A stretch of DNA of 64,000 bases. Origin: Mesorhizobium ciceri biovar biserrulae WSM1271 (GTDB lineage: Bacteria > Pseudomonadota > Alphaproteobacteria > Rhizobiales > Rhizobiaceae). Positions 16,713 through 25,134 of this stretch are shown piece by piece; the stretch's first letter is position 1; each line of letters opens with the position of its first letter. The stretch lies in the NCBI RefSeq assembly GCF_000185905.1, contig NC_014923.1, positions 3,867,501-3,931,500 on the forward strand, written 5' to 3'. Both the position numbers and the translations under genes were made by a program. Under the pieces are notes generated by a model. The model worked only from the letters and a program-made list of their open reading frames with translations. It was not told where the DNA came from and ran no database searches.

Positions 16713-17903
16713 CTAACGATCTATCTCGCCAAACACGATGTCGAGCGACCCGATGATCGCGGCAACGTCGGCGATCATGTGCCCTCGAGACAGGAAATCC
16801 ATCGCCTGCAGATGGGCGAAAGATGGCGCACGTATTTTGCACCGGTAAGGGACGTTGCCCCCGTCAGAAACCAGATAAACGCCGAATTCTCCCTTTGGCG
16901 CTTCAACCGCGGCGTAGACTTCTCCCGCCGGCACGCGATGCCCCTCGGTATAAAGTTTGAAATGCTGGATGGTCGCTTCCATAGAGCGTTTCATCGTGGC
17001 GCGCCGCGGCGGCGTGATCTTCTGGTTCGGAATCGCGACCGGCCCCTGGCCTTCGGGTGACCGCAGTTTTTCCAGGCATTGCTTCATGATCCGCACCGAC
17101 TGGCGCATCTCCTCCATACGGACGAGATAACGGTCATAGCAGTCTCCGTTCTTGCCGACGGGGATGTCGAAATCCATGTCAGGGTAACATTCGTATGGCT
17201 GTGCCTTGCGCAAATCCCATGCCGCGCCCGATCCGCGTACCATCACGCCGGAAAACCCCCAGCGCCAGGCATCATCCAGCCCGATCACACCAACATCGAC
17301 ATTGCGCTGCTTGAAGATGCGGCTGCCGGTGAGCAGATCGTCGAGGTTGTCACAGACTTTGAGGAACGGATCGCAGAAAGCCCAGATGTCGTCGAGAAGC
17401 TTCGCAGGCAAATCCTGGTGCACGCCGCCGATTCTGAAGTAATTCGCATGCATGCGAGCGCCGGAGGCGCGCTCGTAAAAGACCATCAGCTTCTCGCGCT
17501 CCGCAAATCCCCAAAGCGGCGGCGTCAGGGCGCCGATATCCATGGCCTGGGTCGTGACATTGAGGAGATGCGACAGAAGCCGGCCAATTTCGCAAAAAAG
17601 AACACGGACAAGCTGCCCACGCTTTGGAACTGTTATGTCGAGCAGTTTTTCGGCGGCGAGGCAGAACGCATGCTCCTGGTTCATCGGCGCGACATAGTCG
17701 AGCCGATCGAAATAGGGCAGCGCTTGCAAATAGTTCTTGTGCTCTATGAGTTTTTCGGTGCCTCGATGGAGCAAGCCAATATGCGGATCGGCACGCTCGA
17801 CGATCTCGCCGTCCAGTTCGAGCACCAACCGAAGAACACCATGGGCGGAGGGATGCTGTGGCCCGAAATTGATGGTGAAGTTGCGAACGGCGGCTTCGAC
17901 CAT
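16713..17903 (-). CDS. nuoD: Orphan NADH-quinone oxidoreductase subunit D
   Basis: NuoD is the 49-kDa peripheral-arm subunit that forms the quinone pocket of complex I. The 396-residue product is full length and has FGPQHPSAHGVLRLVLELDGE, HANYFRIGGVHQDLP, and the C-terminal end of the fold (DFLSRGHMIADVAAIIGSLDIVFGEIDR). The ATG at 17903 has GGAG 8 bases upstream and is preferred to 17924. No other nuo gene is nearby, unlike the usual nuoA-N cluster, so this is a solitary paralogue. It lies 55 bases after the exported-protein gene at 17959-18354 and may share its stress-type promoter at 18392-18416. Confidence 0.93.
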   Translation of the reverse strand: MVEAAVRNFTINFGPQHPSAHGVLRLVLELDGEIVERADPHIGLLHRGTEKLIEHKNYLQALPYFDRLDYVAPMNQEHAFCLAAEKLLDITVPKRGQLVRVLFCEIGRLLSHLLNVTTQAMDIGALTPPLWGFAEREKLMVFYERASGARMHANYFRIGGVHQDLPAKLLDDIWAFCDPFLKVCDNLDDLLTGSRIFKQRNVDVGVIGLDDAWRWGFSGVMVRGSGAAWDLRKAQPYECYPDMDFDIPVGKNGDCYDRYLVRMEEMRQSVRIMKQCLEKLRSPEGQGPVAIPNQKITPPRRATMKRSMEATIQHFKLYTEGHRVPAGEVYAAVEAPKGEFGVYLVSDGGNVPYRCKIRAPSFAHLQAMDFLSRGHMIADVAAIIGSLDIVFGEIDR

Positions 17904-17958
17904 TGCTGCTCTCCGCGACTGCATTTCGTCGATTCAGTGATGCGTATGGTTCGATGCC

Positions 17959-18354
17959 TCAAGTCGTCGTCTGAATGATCAGCGTCAGCGTGCCATCGCC
18001 ATCTATGTTTGCAGCGACAACCTGCGAGGAATTGAGCCCATTCGCTCTCAAAGCCGACGTCGCCTGAGGTGAGGCATCGACGGAGCTTTGCAGGCGAAGC
18101 AAATCTTCGGCGCTGGTCTGGTTAATCACGGCATCGGCCTGCGCCTTGATTTCGTCCGGCAAATCCTCGACGGCGACAATGGCGACGCCGGTGAAATTCA
18201 AACCGGCAGAGCCTGGATCGGGCGGCGCCAGCTCCGGCTGCGCTTCGCCCTGCGGTGGCGTCACCTGGGGAAGCTGCGGTCCGATAGTTTGGGCGTAGAC
18301 GGGCTGAATGGTGACCGCCCCGGAAAGCGCGACAGCTATCGTCAACATGCGCAT
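17959..18354 (-). CDS. Exported hypothetical protein
   Basis: A 131-residue protein with a clear signal peptide (MRMLTIAVALSGAVTIQPVYA, cleavage after AYA-type VYA at about residue 21). The mature part has a Pro/Gln-rich stretch followed by GVAIVAVEDLPDEIKAQADAVINQTSAEDLLRLQSSVDASP and ends in a short beta region. I do not recognise a family. The ATG at 18354 follows CAAGGAGCGACC. A GGAAC-N16-GGTT box lies 38 bases upstream. It probably heads a two-gene transcript with the orphan nuoD. Confidence 0.7.
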   Translation of the reverse strand: MRMLTIAVALSGAVTIQPVYAQTIGPQLPQVTPPQGEAQPELAPPDPGSAGLNFTGVAIVAVEDLPDEIKAQADAVINQTSAEDLLRLQSSVDASPQATSALRANGLNSSQVVAANIDGDGTLTLIIQTTT

Positions 18355-18391
18355 GGTCGCTCCTTGCATTCTTCGAGGGAGATTTTGAAGA

Positions 18392-18416
18392 AACCCCCAT
18401 GCTGAGCGATGGTTCC
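18392..18416 (-). promoter_or_regulatory. EcfG-type promoter box (GGTT)
   Basis: Minus strand GGAAC (18416-18412), 16 bases, GGTT (18395-18392), 38 bases before the ATG of the exported protein at 18354. Confidence 0.65.
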
Positions 18417-18520
18417 GCAAGGCCGGTCCCACCGGGCGATTTCGCCCCAACTCACCCCAGAGAGACGCCGAAAACCCTGGCCAAGGCGTTCGTCACACGG
18501 CTGTCTCCAACCGGTCGGGC

Positions 18521-18540
18521 AGCTCCGTACGGAATCGTAC
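18521..18540 (+). repeat. 20-base motif shared with 31085-31104
   Basis: AGCTCCGTACGGAATCGTAC here and the same 20 bases with one change (G for T at position 15) at 31085-31104. The motif contains TCCGTACGGA, a perfect palindrome, and GTACG-N4-CGTAC. Both copies lie upstream of small-protein genes (18606 and about 31150), so a regulator-binding site is possible. Confidence 0.5.
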
Positions 18541-18605
18541 CATCGATTGATCTGCACCTTGGACAGGATCAAAATGAAGCTGAGGTGACCATGGGAGGGA
18601 GCCGC

Positions 18606-18833
18606 ATGAGCATCGCCAGATGGGCAATAAGACCTGTCGGTACCGCCAAGGCGTTTCTGGCAGAAGAGCTTCGAAGTGCGCGATACGGCGACATCGTTTC
18701 GGTCAAAGCGGCGATAGAGGCCGCTCGCAGGGACGCGCCTTATTTGCAGGATACAGATGATGAATTGATGGAGACGATCATCGAGCTGGCACGGGAACTG
18801 GGTCTGGCCGTCCTTTTTGACTCTCGCGATTGA
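18606..18833 (+). CDS. Small protein with C-terminal GLAVLFD motif (copy 1)
   Basis: A 75-residue protein, MSIARWAIRPVGT..., mostly helical, ending DDELMETIIELARELGLAVLFDSRD. The gene product at 28929-29168 ends DDLIAACAIEHGLAVLFDNPG, so both share the same C-terminal block and an approximate length of 75-79. No known domain is recognised. The ATG at 18606 follows GGGAGGGAG. A 20-base palindromic motif shared with another small gene lies 66 bases upstream. Confidence 0.65.
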   Translation: MSIARWAIRPVGTAKAFLAEELRSARYGDIVSVKAAIEAARRDAPYLQDTDDELMETIIELARELGLAVLFDSRD

Positions 18834-18910
18834 CCGATGAGCCATGGTCGATGCGATTTGGTACGAAATCGACAATTGGCTCATGGTCGAAAATGCGCAA
18901 TCATTGGGAA

Positions 18911-19123
18911 ATGGGACGACGGCTGGACGACAAACTCGATTGCAAGGCTTGTGGGACCATCCAAATGGACATTCCCGACGACGCCAACGAGTCGACGCCA
19001 ATTCATTGCAGCAATTGCGGCGCCTTTCTCGGCGAATGGGGTGAATTGCAGGATGATTTCTACCGCCAGGCTCGCGGTACCGAAGCTTTCGACTTGCGCA
19101 ACGGAACCATTATCAAGAAGTAG
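18911..19123 (+). CDS. Small zinc-ribbon protein
   Basis: About 70 residues, MGRRLDDKLDCKACGTIQ..., with two CxxC pairs (CKAC and CSNC) 20 residues apart that would bind one Zn2+. The C-terminal half is FLGEWGELQDDFYRQARGTEAFDLRNGTIIKK. Small zinc ribbons bind nucleic acid or protein partners. The start is uncertain: ATG 18911 gives the family-like N-terminus, while ATG at 18893 and further upstream ones remain possible. Confidence 0.65.
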   Translation: MGRRLDDKLDCKACGTIQMDIPDDANESTPIHCSNCGAFLGEWGELQDDFYRQARGTEAFDLRNGTIIKK

Positions 19124-19178
19124 CGCGCAACAATGCGCCCCCGGATGACACAGGTAAATCCACAGGGGGGTGGCAGAT

Positions 19179-21086
19179 CTAACCGACGTCGATCACGACC
19201 ATCAGCCCGCCGCCGCCCTTTTCCTCGACATTGTTGTTCGTCGTGTGATGCGGGATGTGGCAATGGATGAGCCACTTGCCGGGACGCCGTGCCTTCCAGA
19301 CGACGTCATAGCGCTGTCCTGGCCCGACATTGATCGTATCGGCCAGAAAGCGCGCCGAGGGAGGAAGCGTCTCACCGTCACGAGCGACGACCTCGAAGGG
19401 TCCGCCATGGATATGCATGGGATGGACGAAGCCATTATTGGTGCCGATGAAACGCACCTTCAGCGTCTCGCCCACCTTCATGGGGATGGCGTCGGTTGCG
19501 GGATAGGCCTTGCCGTTGATGGTGAAGAAGTTCGGCATACCGCCTTCCATCGGCATCGAAGGGTAGGTCAGTCCATCGCGCACCAGCCATTCCTGAAGTT
19601 CGATCACATAGTCGTGGTCAGCCTGAACCTCGTCGGCGGGATTGGCAGGGTCGATGATCAGCGCCCCATAGAGCCCCAGCGCCTGGGTACGGTCCGGCTT
19701 GGCATGCGGATGATAGAAATAGGTCCCGTGCTGGGTCGCGGTGAATTCGTAGGAATAGGATTGCCCAGGCTCGATCGGCGGCTGGGTGATCTCGGCGGGC
19801 CCATCCATCTGGTTCGGCAGGATCATGCCGTGCCAATGCACCGTGGTCTCCTCAGGCAGGTCATTGGTGACGTCGATGCGAACCTTATCGCCCTGGCGAA
19901 TGTGGATGCGCGGACCGGGGATCTGGCCGTTGTAGGCATAGGCGTCGACCGCGACATTGGGCAGGATCTGCCAGCGGACCACTGAGGGCCTGAGGTCGAA
20001 CACCTTGACGCCGTTCTCCAGGCGGAATGGCAGTTCCTGGTCGCCTTTGGCGGCAAGGCCATAGGATGCCGTGACGCGATGCGGATCGGTTGCAGCCATG
20101 TCACGCATGGCTTCCGCCGGCGTGTCGCGGCCCATGATCATGCCTTGCGGCATGATCGCCCCGCCGACGTCACGTGCCGAAAGCGTCAGGTTCAGCCAGT
20201 TCGCCGGTGCGGCCATGCCAATCGCCAGCGCCAGCACCGAGACCATGCCGAGGGCTGCTATCTGCGGCGTCGTGGCGTCCGTCTCCATCTGATGGCCGTT
20301 GCGTTTGGGTTTGTGGGATGTGTTGGCGTGGCCTTGTCGTCGATCATCGCCGGCGCGGGCATGATGCGTAGCGTGCTGTTGCTGGGCGGTCGGCTCTCGA
20401 CTGCTCATTTCGGCCGCCTGCGGGCGCTGCGTCATCAACCCGTGCTTCAGTCCGCGAGCGACCAGCCAGACATTGGCGGGATAGGCAAGCGTGAAGCCGG
20501 CAATGACGCCGATCGACATCACGCCCCAGAACAAGAACTCGGTCGGCTCCATCGCGCGCATGTCGCGCCCCATCATCAGGAAGCTCATGACGGGCGCCAT
20601 GCCGGCCATCATGAAATTCATCGAGATGAACTCGGGCAGGAAGCTCTTGCGCACATTCTCCCAGTAGGTGCCGCCCATCATCGATTTCATGAACAGCGAC
20701 TGGAAGATGAACAGGCCGAAGGCGAAACCCGCCAGATATTCGACGATGAGGTCGAGCCACATCGGCAGGCCAAGCGTTGCCGTGATGACCGCCGCGAGAA
20801 TGATGCCGGTTGCATCGCCGGCAACGCAGTGGATGGTCGAACCGACGCCTTGCTTCCATAGCGGCCTGGTGAAGTCTTCATGCTCGCCCGGTCGTGGCTC
20901 CTTGTCTGCAAGCACATAAAGCAGCAGCCCCAATGGACCCATATAGAGGGTCACCAGGATGAAACCCCATTTCATCACCACCGGTTCGGGATTGTTGCGG
21001 TATTGATCGAAGCCGACATAGAGCGTCGAGGCGGCGGCAAGAGCGAACCAGACGGCAAGGAAATAGTCGATTGGCTGGATGAACAT
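19179..21086 (-). CDS. DUF4396 membrane domain fused to a two-domain multicopper oxidase
   Basis: A 635-residue fusion. Residues 1 to about 235 form a DUF4396 membrane domain with several helices and the signature ISMNFMMAGMAPVMSFLMMGRDM and FTLAYPANVWLVARGLKHG. A His/Gln-rich linker leads to one more hydrophobic segment (near 275) and a multicopper oxidase. The copper motifs are VHWHG, YFYHPHA, HPMHIHGG and HCHIPHH. By register from the Cys of HCH the type-1 axial position is Asn, not Met or Leu. The oxidase domain is probably periplasmic and anchored by the DUF4396 part. Copper handling or oxidation of a small substrate is likely; the exact role is unknown. Confidence 0.88.
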   Translation of the reverse strand: MFIQPIDYFLAVWFALAAASTLYVGFDQYRNNPEPVVMKWGFILVTLYMGPLGLLLYVLADKEPRPGEHEDFTRPLWKQGVGSTIHCVAGDATGIILAAVITATLGLPMWLDLIVEYLAGFAFGLFIFQSLFMKSMMGGTYWENVRKSFLPEFISMNFMMAGMAPVMSFLMMGRDMRAMEPTEFLFWGVMSIGVIAGFTLAYPANVWLVARGLKHGLMTQRPQAAEMSSREPTAQQQHATHHARAGDDRRQGHANTSHKPKRNGHQMETDATTPQIAALGMVSVLALAIGMAAPANWLNLTLSARDVGGAIMPQGMIMGRDTPAEAMRDMAATDPHRVTASYGLAAKGDQELPFRLENGVKVFDLRPSVVRWQILPNVAVDAYAYNGQIPGPRIHIRQGDKVRIDVTNDLPEETTVHWHGMILPNQMDGPAEITQPPIEPGQSYSYEFTATQHGTYFYHPHAKPDRTQALGLYGALIIDPANPADEVQADHDYVIELQEWLVRDGLTYPSMPMEGGMPNFFTINGKAYPATDAIPMKVGETLKVRFIGTNNGFVHPMHIHGGPFEVVARDGETLPPSARFLADTINVGPGQRYDVVWKARRPGKWLIHCHIPHHTTNNNVEEKGGGGLMVVIDVG

Positions 21087-21278
21087 GGATGCATCCCGTC
21101 GCGGATCAGCGGTTTGTCACAAGCAGCCCCCGCCAATGAACGCAGAACGTGTGTTTATGATCCCGCCGGCCCAATCCGGTTGTGTCGAATTCTCCAGCCT
21201 GGCGCTCTTGTCGAAGCATTACGGCGCGGTAATTCCCTTGAAGGCGTGGGCGCTTCGCTGCCTCAACAGGAGCTGGCC

Positions 21279-21707
21279 ATGAAACATCAAACACTCGACC
21301 AACTGCATGCCGTCGCCAAGATTGAATCGTCGGCTGCATATTCCGCAATGACACGAAATCAGCGCATAGAGCGCTGGGCTGAACTGCTGGAGCGTAATCC
21401 CGAGCGATGCCTTGGCGCGTTTGCAGGCACCGAACATCTGCACCCCGAAGCACGTGCAATGATGCGGGGCGAGGGAACCGCAATTTCGGTTGCTTTCGAA
21501 GATCCAGTGCTGCGCGCATCGGGTTTGAAAGACGATACCTACGGCGAGGCAAAGCGCTTTTTCGAGCTGAACGACTGGCAGTTGCACGACATCGTCTGCG
21601 ATTGCCACGTCGGCTCAACCATGAAAGCGCGCTGGGCTGCGACGCGAGTCCGCTCAGCCGTCAGCGGCAGGTTCTTTGCGTGGTTGCGGCAAAGGATAAT
21701 GCGCTGA
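21279..21707 (+). CDS. Hypothetical protein, 142 residues
   Basis: Soluble, mainly helical protein beginning MKHQTLDQLHAVAKIES. It contains MTRNQRIERWAELLERNPERCLGAFAGTEHLHPEARAMM, then NDWQLHDIVCDCHVGSTMKARW and a basic tail. A DCHVG element recalls small rhizobial proteins of unknown function; no domain name can be given. The ATG at 21279 follows AACAGGAG. It stands alone between the multicopper oxidase gene (divergent) and a convergent small membrane gene. Confidence 0.65.
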   Translation: MKHQTLDQLHAVAKIESSAAYSAMTRNQRIERWAELLERNPERCLGAFAGTEHLHPEARAMMRGEGTAISVAFEDPVLRASGLKDDTYGEAKRFFELNDWQLHDIVCDCHVGSTMKARWAATRVRSAVSGRFFAWLRQRIMR

Positions 21708-21813
21708 CCCAGTTGGGGATCGTCGTCGCCCGCTGCGGCTTACGATCCCCTGTCTTGCCGATTGGATGTCTTGCCGATTGGATGTCTTCCGATCGGATAT
21801 CTTGCGATGCGGA

Positions 21814-21972
21814 TCAACGCTTGTCCTGGTATAGCCGGTCGGTCGCCCGGTCGCTTTCCCTTCGTTCGGCGGGCCCACGCCGGCGGCGTGCGATAACTGC
21901 ATAGGCCAACAGCACGATCAGCAACAATGGGCCGCCGGCAACGACGACCAACCACATGATATCTCCAAACAT
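21814..21972 (-). CDS. Small single-pass membrane protein
   Basis: A 52-residue protein, MFGDIMWLVVVAGGPLLLI..., with one hydrophobic helix (residues 6-27) followed by a basic, Arg-rich tail (ARRRRGPAERRESDRATDRLYQDKR). The ATG at 21972 has AAGGAG 8 bases upstream. Its promoter-type box at 21995-22019 supports a real stress-induced gene. Between it and the 21279 gene the bases at 21760-21800 hold a short near-repeat of GATTGGATGTCTT. Confidence 0.65.
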   Translation of the reverse strand: MFGDIMWLVVVAGGPLLLIVLLAYAVIARRRRGPAERRESDRATDRLYQDKR

Positions 21973-21994
21973 GGCGGCATCTCCTTTCCCAGAC

Positions 21995-22019
21995 AACCGG
22001 CAAGGAGGAGAACCGTTCC
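21995..22019 (-). promoter_or_regulatory. EcfG-type promoter box (GGTT)
   Basis: Minus strand GGAAC (22019-22015), 16 bases, GGTT (21998-21995), ending 23 bases before the ATG at 21972. Confidence 0.65.
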
Positions 22020-22055
22020 GCGCAGCAGCAGGGTAATGCCACCTCGGTCATCAAC

Positions 22056-22526
22056 TTACGGATTGCGTTCGTAGGTTCCGATGAGTTCTGCCTGCTCGAG
22101 CGAGTGTTTCTGCGCCTCCCGCCAGATGCGCTCGACGCCTGCGCTGGCCGGAATGGCAAGGCTCGGCGTGTCGAGCGCGGCCAGCCGGAAATGGTAATGG
22201 TGGACGCCATGTCCGACCGGGGGTTCAGGGCCGTCGTAATAGGCGTTGCCAAAATCATTTGTTGCTTGCCTAAGGGCACCGGGACCTGGCTTGCCGCTTT
22301 CCGCCTCGGGAAGTTCCCTTGTCTCCGCGGAGATGTTGAATACCGCCCAATGACCAAACGTTCCGCTCGGCGCATCAGGATCCTGAACGACGAGAACGAG
22401 GCTTTTGGCGTCGTCCGGTACTCCAGACCATTTCAGCGGCGGCGATACGTTTTTGCCGTCTCGTGTATATCTTTCGGGAATTGGTCCGCCTTCGGCAAAG
22501 GCGGCGCTGCTGAGGGCAAGTGGCAT
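22056..22526 (-). CDS. YbhB/YbcL family (PEBP-like) protein
   Basis: A 156-residue protein of the phosphatidylethanolamine-binding protein fold. Visible signatures are IPERYTRDGKNVSPPLKWSGVP, the ligand-site DPDAPSGTFGHWAVFNI, and GPEPPVGHGVHHYHFRLAALD. No export signal is evident. In E. coli YbhB/YbcL are of uncertain function. The start follows GGAAGGAG at good spacing. It is followed on the same strand by the small membrane protein gene and preceded by the 22574-22780 small gene, all probably stress-related, though no clear box precedes this gene itself. Confidence 0.9.
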   Translation of the reverse strand: MPLALSSAAFAEGGPIPERYTRDGKNVSPPLKWSGVPDDAKSLVLVVQDPDAPSGTFGHWAVFNISAETRELPEAESGKPGPGALRQATNDFGNAYYDGPEPPVGHGVHHYHFRLAALDTPSLAIPASAGVERIWREAQKHSLEQAELIGTYERNP

Positions 22527-22573
22527 GGTTCACTCCTTCCGGGGAAGTTGATCGCAGCGATGCCAACGGCATG

Positions 22574-22780
22574 CTATTTGTTGGTCCGCATCTTTTGTCT
22601 TGGATCGATCCCGCCAGCAGCGGTCGTGTCGTTCTCGACATCACCTTCGACCGTGTTCTCGCCTTCAAGCTCGAACTCTTCGCCTTCCTTGATCGTTCCC
22701 TTGGAAGTCCCGATACCAGGATTGTTCGCCAAGTCGGCATCGCTCGGTTTTTTCCATTTCGGATGTTTGGTTCCGGTCAT
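22574..22780 (-). CDS. Small hydrophilic protein
   Basis: A 68-residue, charged, probably unstructured protein: MTGTKHPKWKKPSDADLANN... with PGIGTSKGT and EGENTVEGDVENDTTAAGGIDP. Comparable short proteins occur in rhizobia without known function. The ATG at 22780 lies 31 bases downstream of a weak stress-type box. Its gene lies 98 bases from the end of the larger Pcm-esterase gene on the same strand. Confidence 0.65.
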   Translation of the reverse strand: MTGTKHPKWKKPSDADLANNPGIGTSKGTIKEGEEFELEGENTVEGDVENDTTAAGGIDPRQKMRTNK

Positions 22781-22811
22781 GAGAAAACTCCTTCGACGGG
22801 ATTTCAGTTTA

Positions 22812-22837
22812 AAAAAGCAAGCCAGATGGGCCGTTCC
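22812..22837 (-). promoter_or_regulatory. Weak EcfG-type box
   Basis: Minus strand GGAAC (22837-22833) followed after 16-18 bases by TTTT. It fits only the loose form GGAAC-N18-TT and is about 31 bases upstream of the ATG at 22780. Confidence 0.35.
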
Positions 22838-22878
22838 GGTTCCAGGGCTCTGCTTCATCGGCTCGCCGCGCGCGCCGG

Positions 22879-24870
22879 TTAGAGCCCGAATGGATAGGTG
22901 TCGGGAACGCCGGTTCTTGCATGCTCCGGGCCAAGCGGCGTCACTGCCGCGGTTTTGTCGAACCATAGGAACGCGTCGAACTGCTGGGGCAGGGAAGCGT
23001 CCGCATAGTGGCTGCCCAGCTCGGTTTCCGGCCGGTAGATTACCCCGATGAATCGCTCCAGCCTGCGTTCCAGCAGCCGCTCACGCAGCGTCTTGTCGCG
23101 CCCGAGGTCGAGCAGGAACCGCGACACGAGAGAATCGTGGCAAAGCCGTTCGTAGCTGTCGGCGTGCGACGCGCGAACCTGCTTCACCTCCATTTCGCCA
23201 TCCCAGTCGCTTGCGGCCGCTACAGTGCCGGAATGCGTGCCCATACCGACTAGCGCTGCCTCATCGCCGAAACGCTGCCGGCAGAGCTGACCGATGTTCA
23301 GTTCGTCCCTGACGACACCCATCTCGGTAAAGCGGGCATCGCCGATATGGGAATTGTGCGCCCACACCACCGCCTTGGAGTTGGGGCCGCCGGCGTCCAA
23401 CAAATGTTCCAAGGTCTCGAACATATGGGTGTCGCGCAGGTTCCAGGACTCCGCACCGCCATAGTACATGATCCGGTAGTAGTGTTCGGCGGACGCGATC
23501 AGCCGGGCATTCTGACTGGCGTCGAGAAAGTCGGTTCCGTCCTGTTTTGCATAATCGAGTTGTCTGGCGAGCAAGTCCCGGCATTGTTCCAGCACGGCTT
23601 TCTCGCATTTTTTATAGCCGGCGGTGAGCACCGCACGGCCGTAGGTAGACGGTTCGTGTTGCCAGGGCGTCAGGCAACCATACCGTTCGCGTGCGATCTT
23701 GGCTGCCTGGGGATCGACCCGGTCGAGATAGTCGAGGACCGCGCCTATGGACCCGCTCATATTGTAGATGTCCAGGCCGTAGAACCCTGCTTGCTCCGAA
23801 GGTTCTAGCTTCTCGTTGCGACGGCGCATCCAGTCGGAGAAGGCCGCGACATCGGTGTTGCGCCACATCCACGTCGGAAACCGCTGGAATGGCGCACCGG
23901 CGCCTGTTCGCGGCCGACGATGGCGAACGTAGCGGTCGATCGCCGCCGCATCGGGCCAGTCCGCCTCGACCGCGACGATGGTGAAGCCGTGCCGTTCGAT
24001 AAGCCTGCGGGTGATCGCCGCGCGCGCCCTGTAGAACTCGGACGTGCCATGGCTTGCCTCGCCAAGCAGAACGACGCGCCGGTCGGCGAACCGATCGAAC
24101 AATGCGCCGAAGGCCGGATCGTCGAAATCGGGCAGCGGTTCAGCCGCGGCCGCGATCATATCGGGCAGGCTGATCGGATGCGGATGTCGAAGTGGACGAC
24201 CGACCTTGGTGACGGTGCCGTTTTCCGACCAACCCTGCTCGCCGATGAGAGGGACGAAGCGCACGCCGCCGAAATCCTCCTCGCTGTAGGTTGCGGCACC
24301 TGTCCGGGTGACTTTGAGCAGGCGTTGCAGATCGGGGTCGTCGCCGACCGGAATGACGAGCCTGCCGCCGACATCGAGTTGCTCCTGAAGGGCGAGCGGT
24401 GCGCCGGGACCGCTGGCTGTCACCACGATGGCATCGAACGGCGCCGCCTGCGGCCAGCCCTTGGTGCCATCGCCTGTCCGGACCTCGATGTTTCGATAGC
24501 CGAGTTTTTCAAACCGCCGTTTCGCCGTTTCTGCCAAACCGGGATGACGCTCTATGGTGTAGACCTGTTCGACGATCCGGCTCATCACCGCGGCGGCGTA
24601 ACCCGAGCCGGTGCCGATTTCGAGCACGTGGTCACCCGGTTTGACGTCCGCCATTTCGATCATGAATGCGACGATGTAGGGTTGCGATATGGTCTGGCCG
24701 TCGGCGATCGGCAGCGGCGTGTCTTCATAAGCAAATTCCTCGAAACCGGGTTCTACGAAGGCCTCGCGTGGAACTTCGCGCATCGCCTGCAGAATTTCAC
24801 GGTCATGGATGCCACGCCGGCCGACGTGGATATTGACCATTCGATCACGGGCACGAGGAAGATCGAGCAT
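22879..24870 (-). CDS. Fusion of protein-L-isoaspartate methyltransferase and erythromycin-esterase-like domain
   Basis: A 663-residue bifunctional protein. Residues 1-215 form a Pcm-type methyltransferase: AYEDTPLPIADGQTISQPYIVA and the SAM-binding VLEIGTGSGYAAAV (82-95), which would repair isoaspartyl residues in damaged proteins. From about residue 240 an erythromycin esterase-like domain follows, with GEASHGTSEFYRARAAI (270-286), AVEADWPDA, and WAHNSHIGDARF carrying His residues used by the EreA/B fold. The esterase half may hydrolyse another lactone or ester. A GGAAC-N16-GGTT box lies 84 bases upstream, consistent with a protein-repair role under stress. The start ATG at 24870 has no strong ribosome-binding site. 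Confidence 0.9.
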   Translation of the reverse strand: MLDLPRARDRMVNIHVGRRGIHDREILQAMREVPREAFVEPGFEEFAYEDTPLPIADGQTISQPYIVAFMIEMADVKPGDHVLEIGTGSGYAAAVMSRIVEQVYTIERHPGLAETAKRRFEKLGYRNIEVRTGDGTKGWPQAAPFDAIVVTASGPGAPLALQEQLDVGGRLVIPVGDDPDLQRLLKVTRTGAATYSEEDFGGVRFVPLIGEQGWSENGTVTKVGRPLRHPHPISLPDMIAAAAEPLPDFDDPAFGALFDRFADRRVVLLGEASHGTSEFYRARAAITRRLIERHGFTIVAVEADWPDAAAIDRYVRHRRPRTGAGAPFQRFPTWMWRNTDVAAFSDWMRRRNEKLEPSEQAGFYGLDIYNMSGSIGAVLDYLDRVDPQAAKIARERYGCLTPWQHEPSTYGRAVLTAGYKKCEKAVLEQCRDLLARQLDYAKQDGTDFLDASQNARLIASAEHYYRIMYYGGAESWNLRDTHMFETLEHLLDAGGPNSKAVVWAHNSHIGDARFTEMGVVRDELNIGQLCRQRFGDEAALVGMGTHSGTVAAASDWDGEMEVKQVRASHADSYERLCHDSLVSRFLLDLGRDKTLRERLLERRLERFIGVIYRPETELGSHYADASLPQQFDAFLWFDKTAAVTPLGPEHARTGVPDTYPFGL

Positions 24871-24953
24871 TTTTTAGCTCCCTTTGGTGCAACGCTTCGA
24901 GGTTGTCCTTCGCGGTAGCTGCCTTGAACCTGGCCTTCGCGATTCCAGTTTCT

Positions 24954-24978
24954 AACCGCTGGAGGACTTCAAGGTTCC
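24954..24978 (-). promoter_or_regulatory. EcfG-type promoter box (GGTT)
   Basis: Minus strand GGAAC (24978-24974), 16 bases, GGTT (24957-24954), 84 bases before the Pcm-esterase start, in the 264-base gap shared with the divergent phosphoketolase gene. Confidence 0.65.
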
Positions 24979-25134
24979 CGCCTATTTGCGGACAGAGCCG
25001 CTCGCTCCAGCGGGATAGCGACCGGTCTCTTGGCCGCTCGGGTCGCGACACTGTCCCGGACGGCGGCAGTCGGGGGTTGCTCAAGCGCAAAGATGCCCCA
25101 GTTATCACCAGCGAACCGAAAGCTGGAGATGTCG

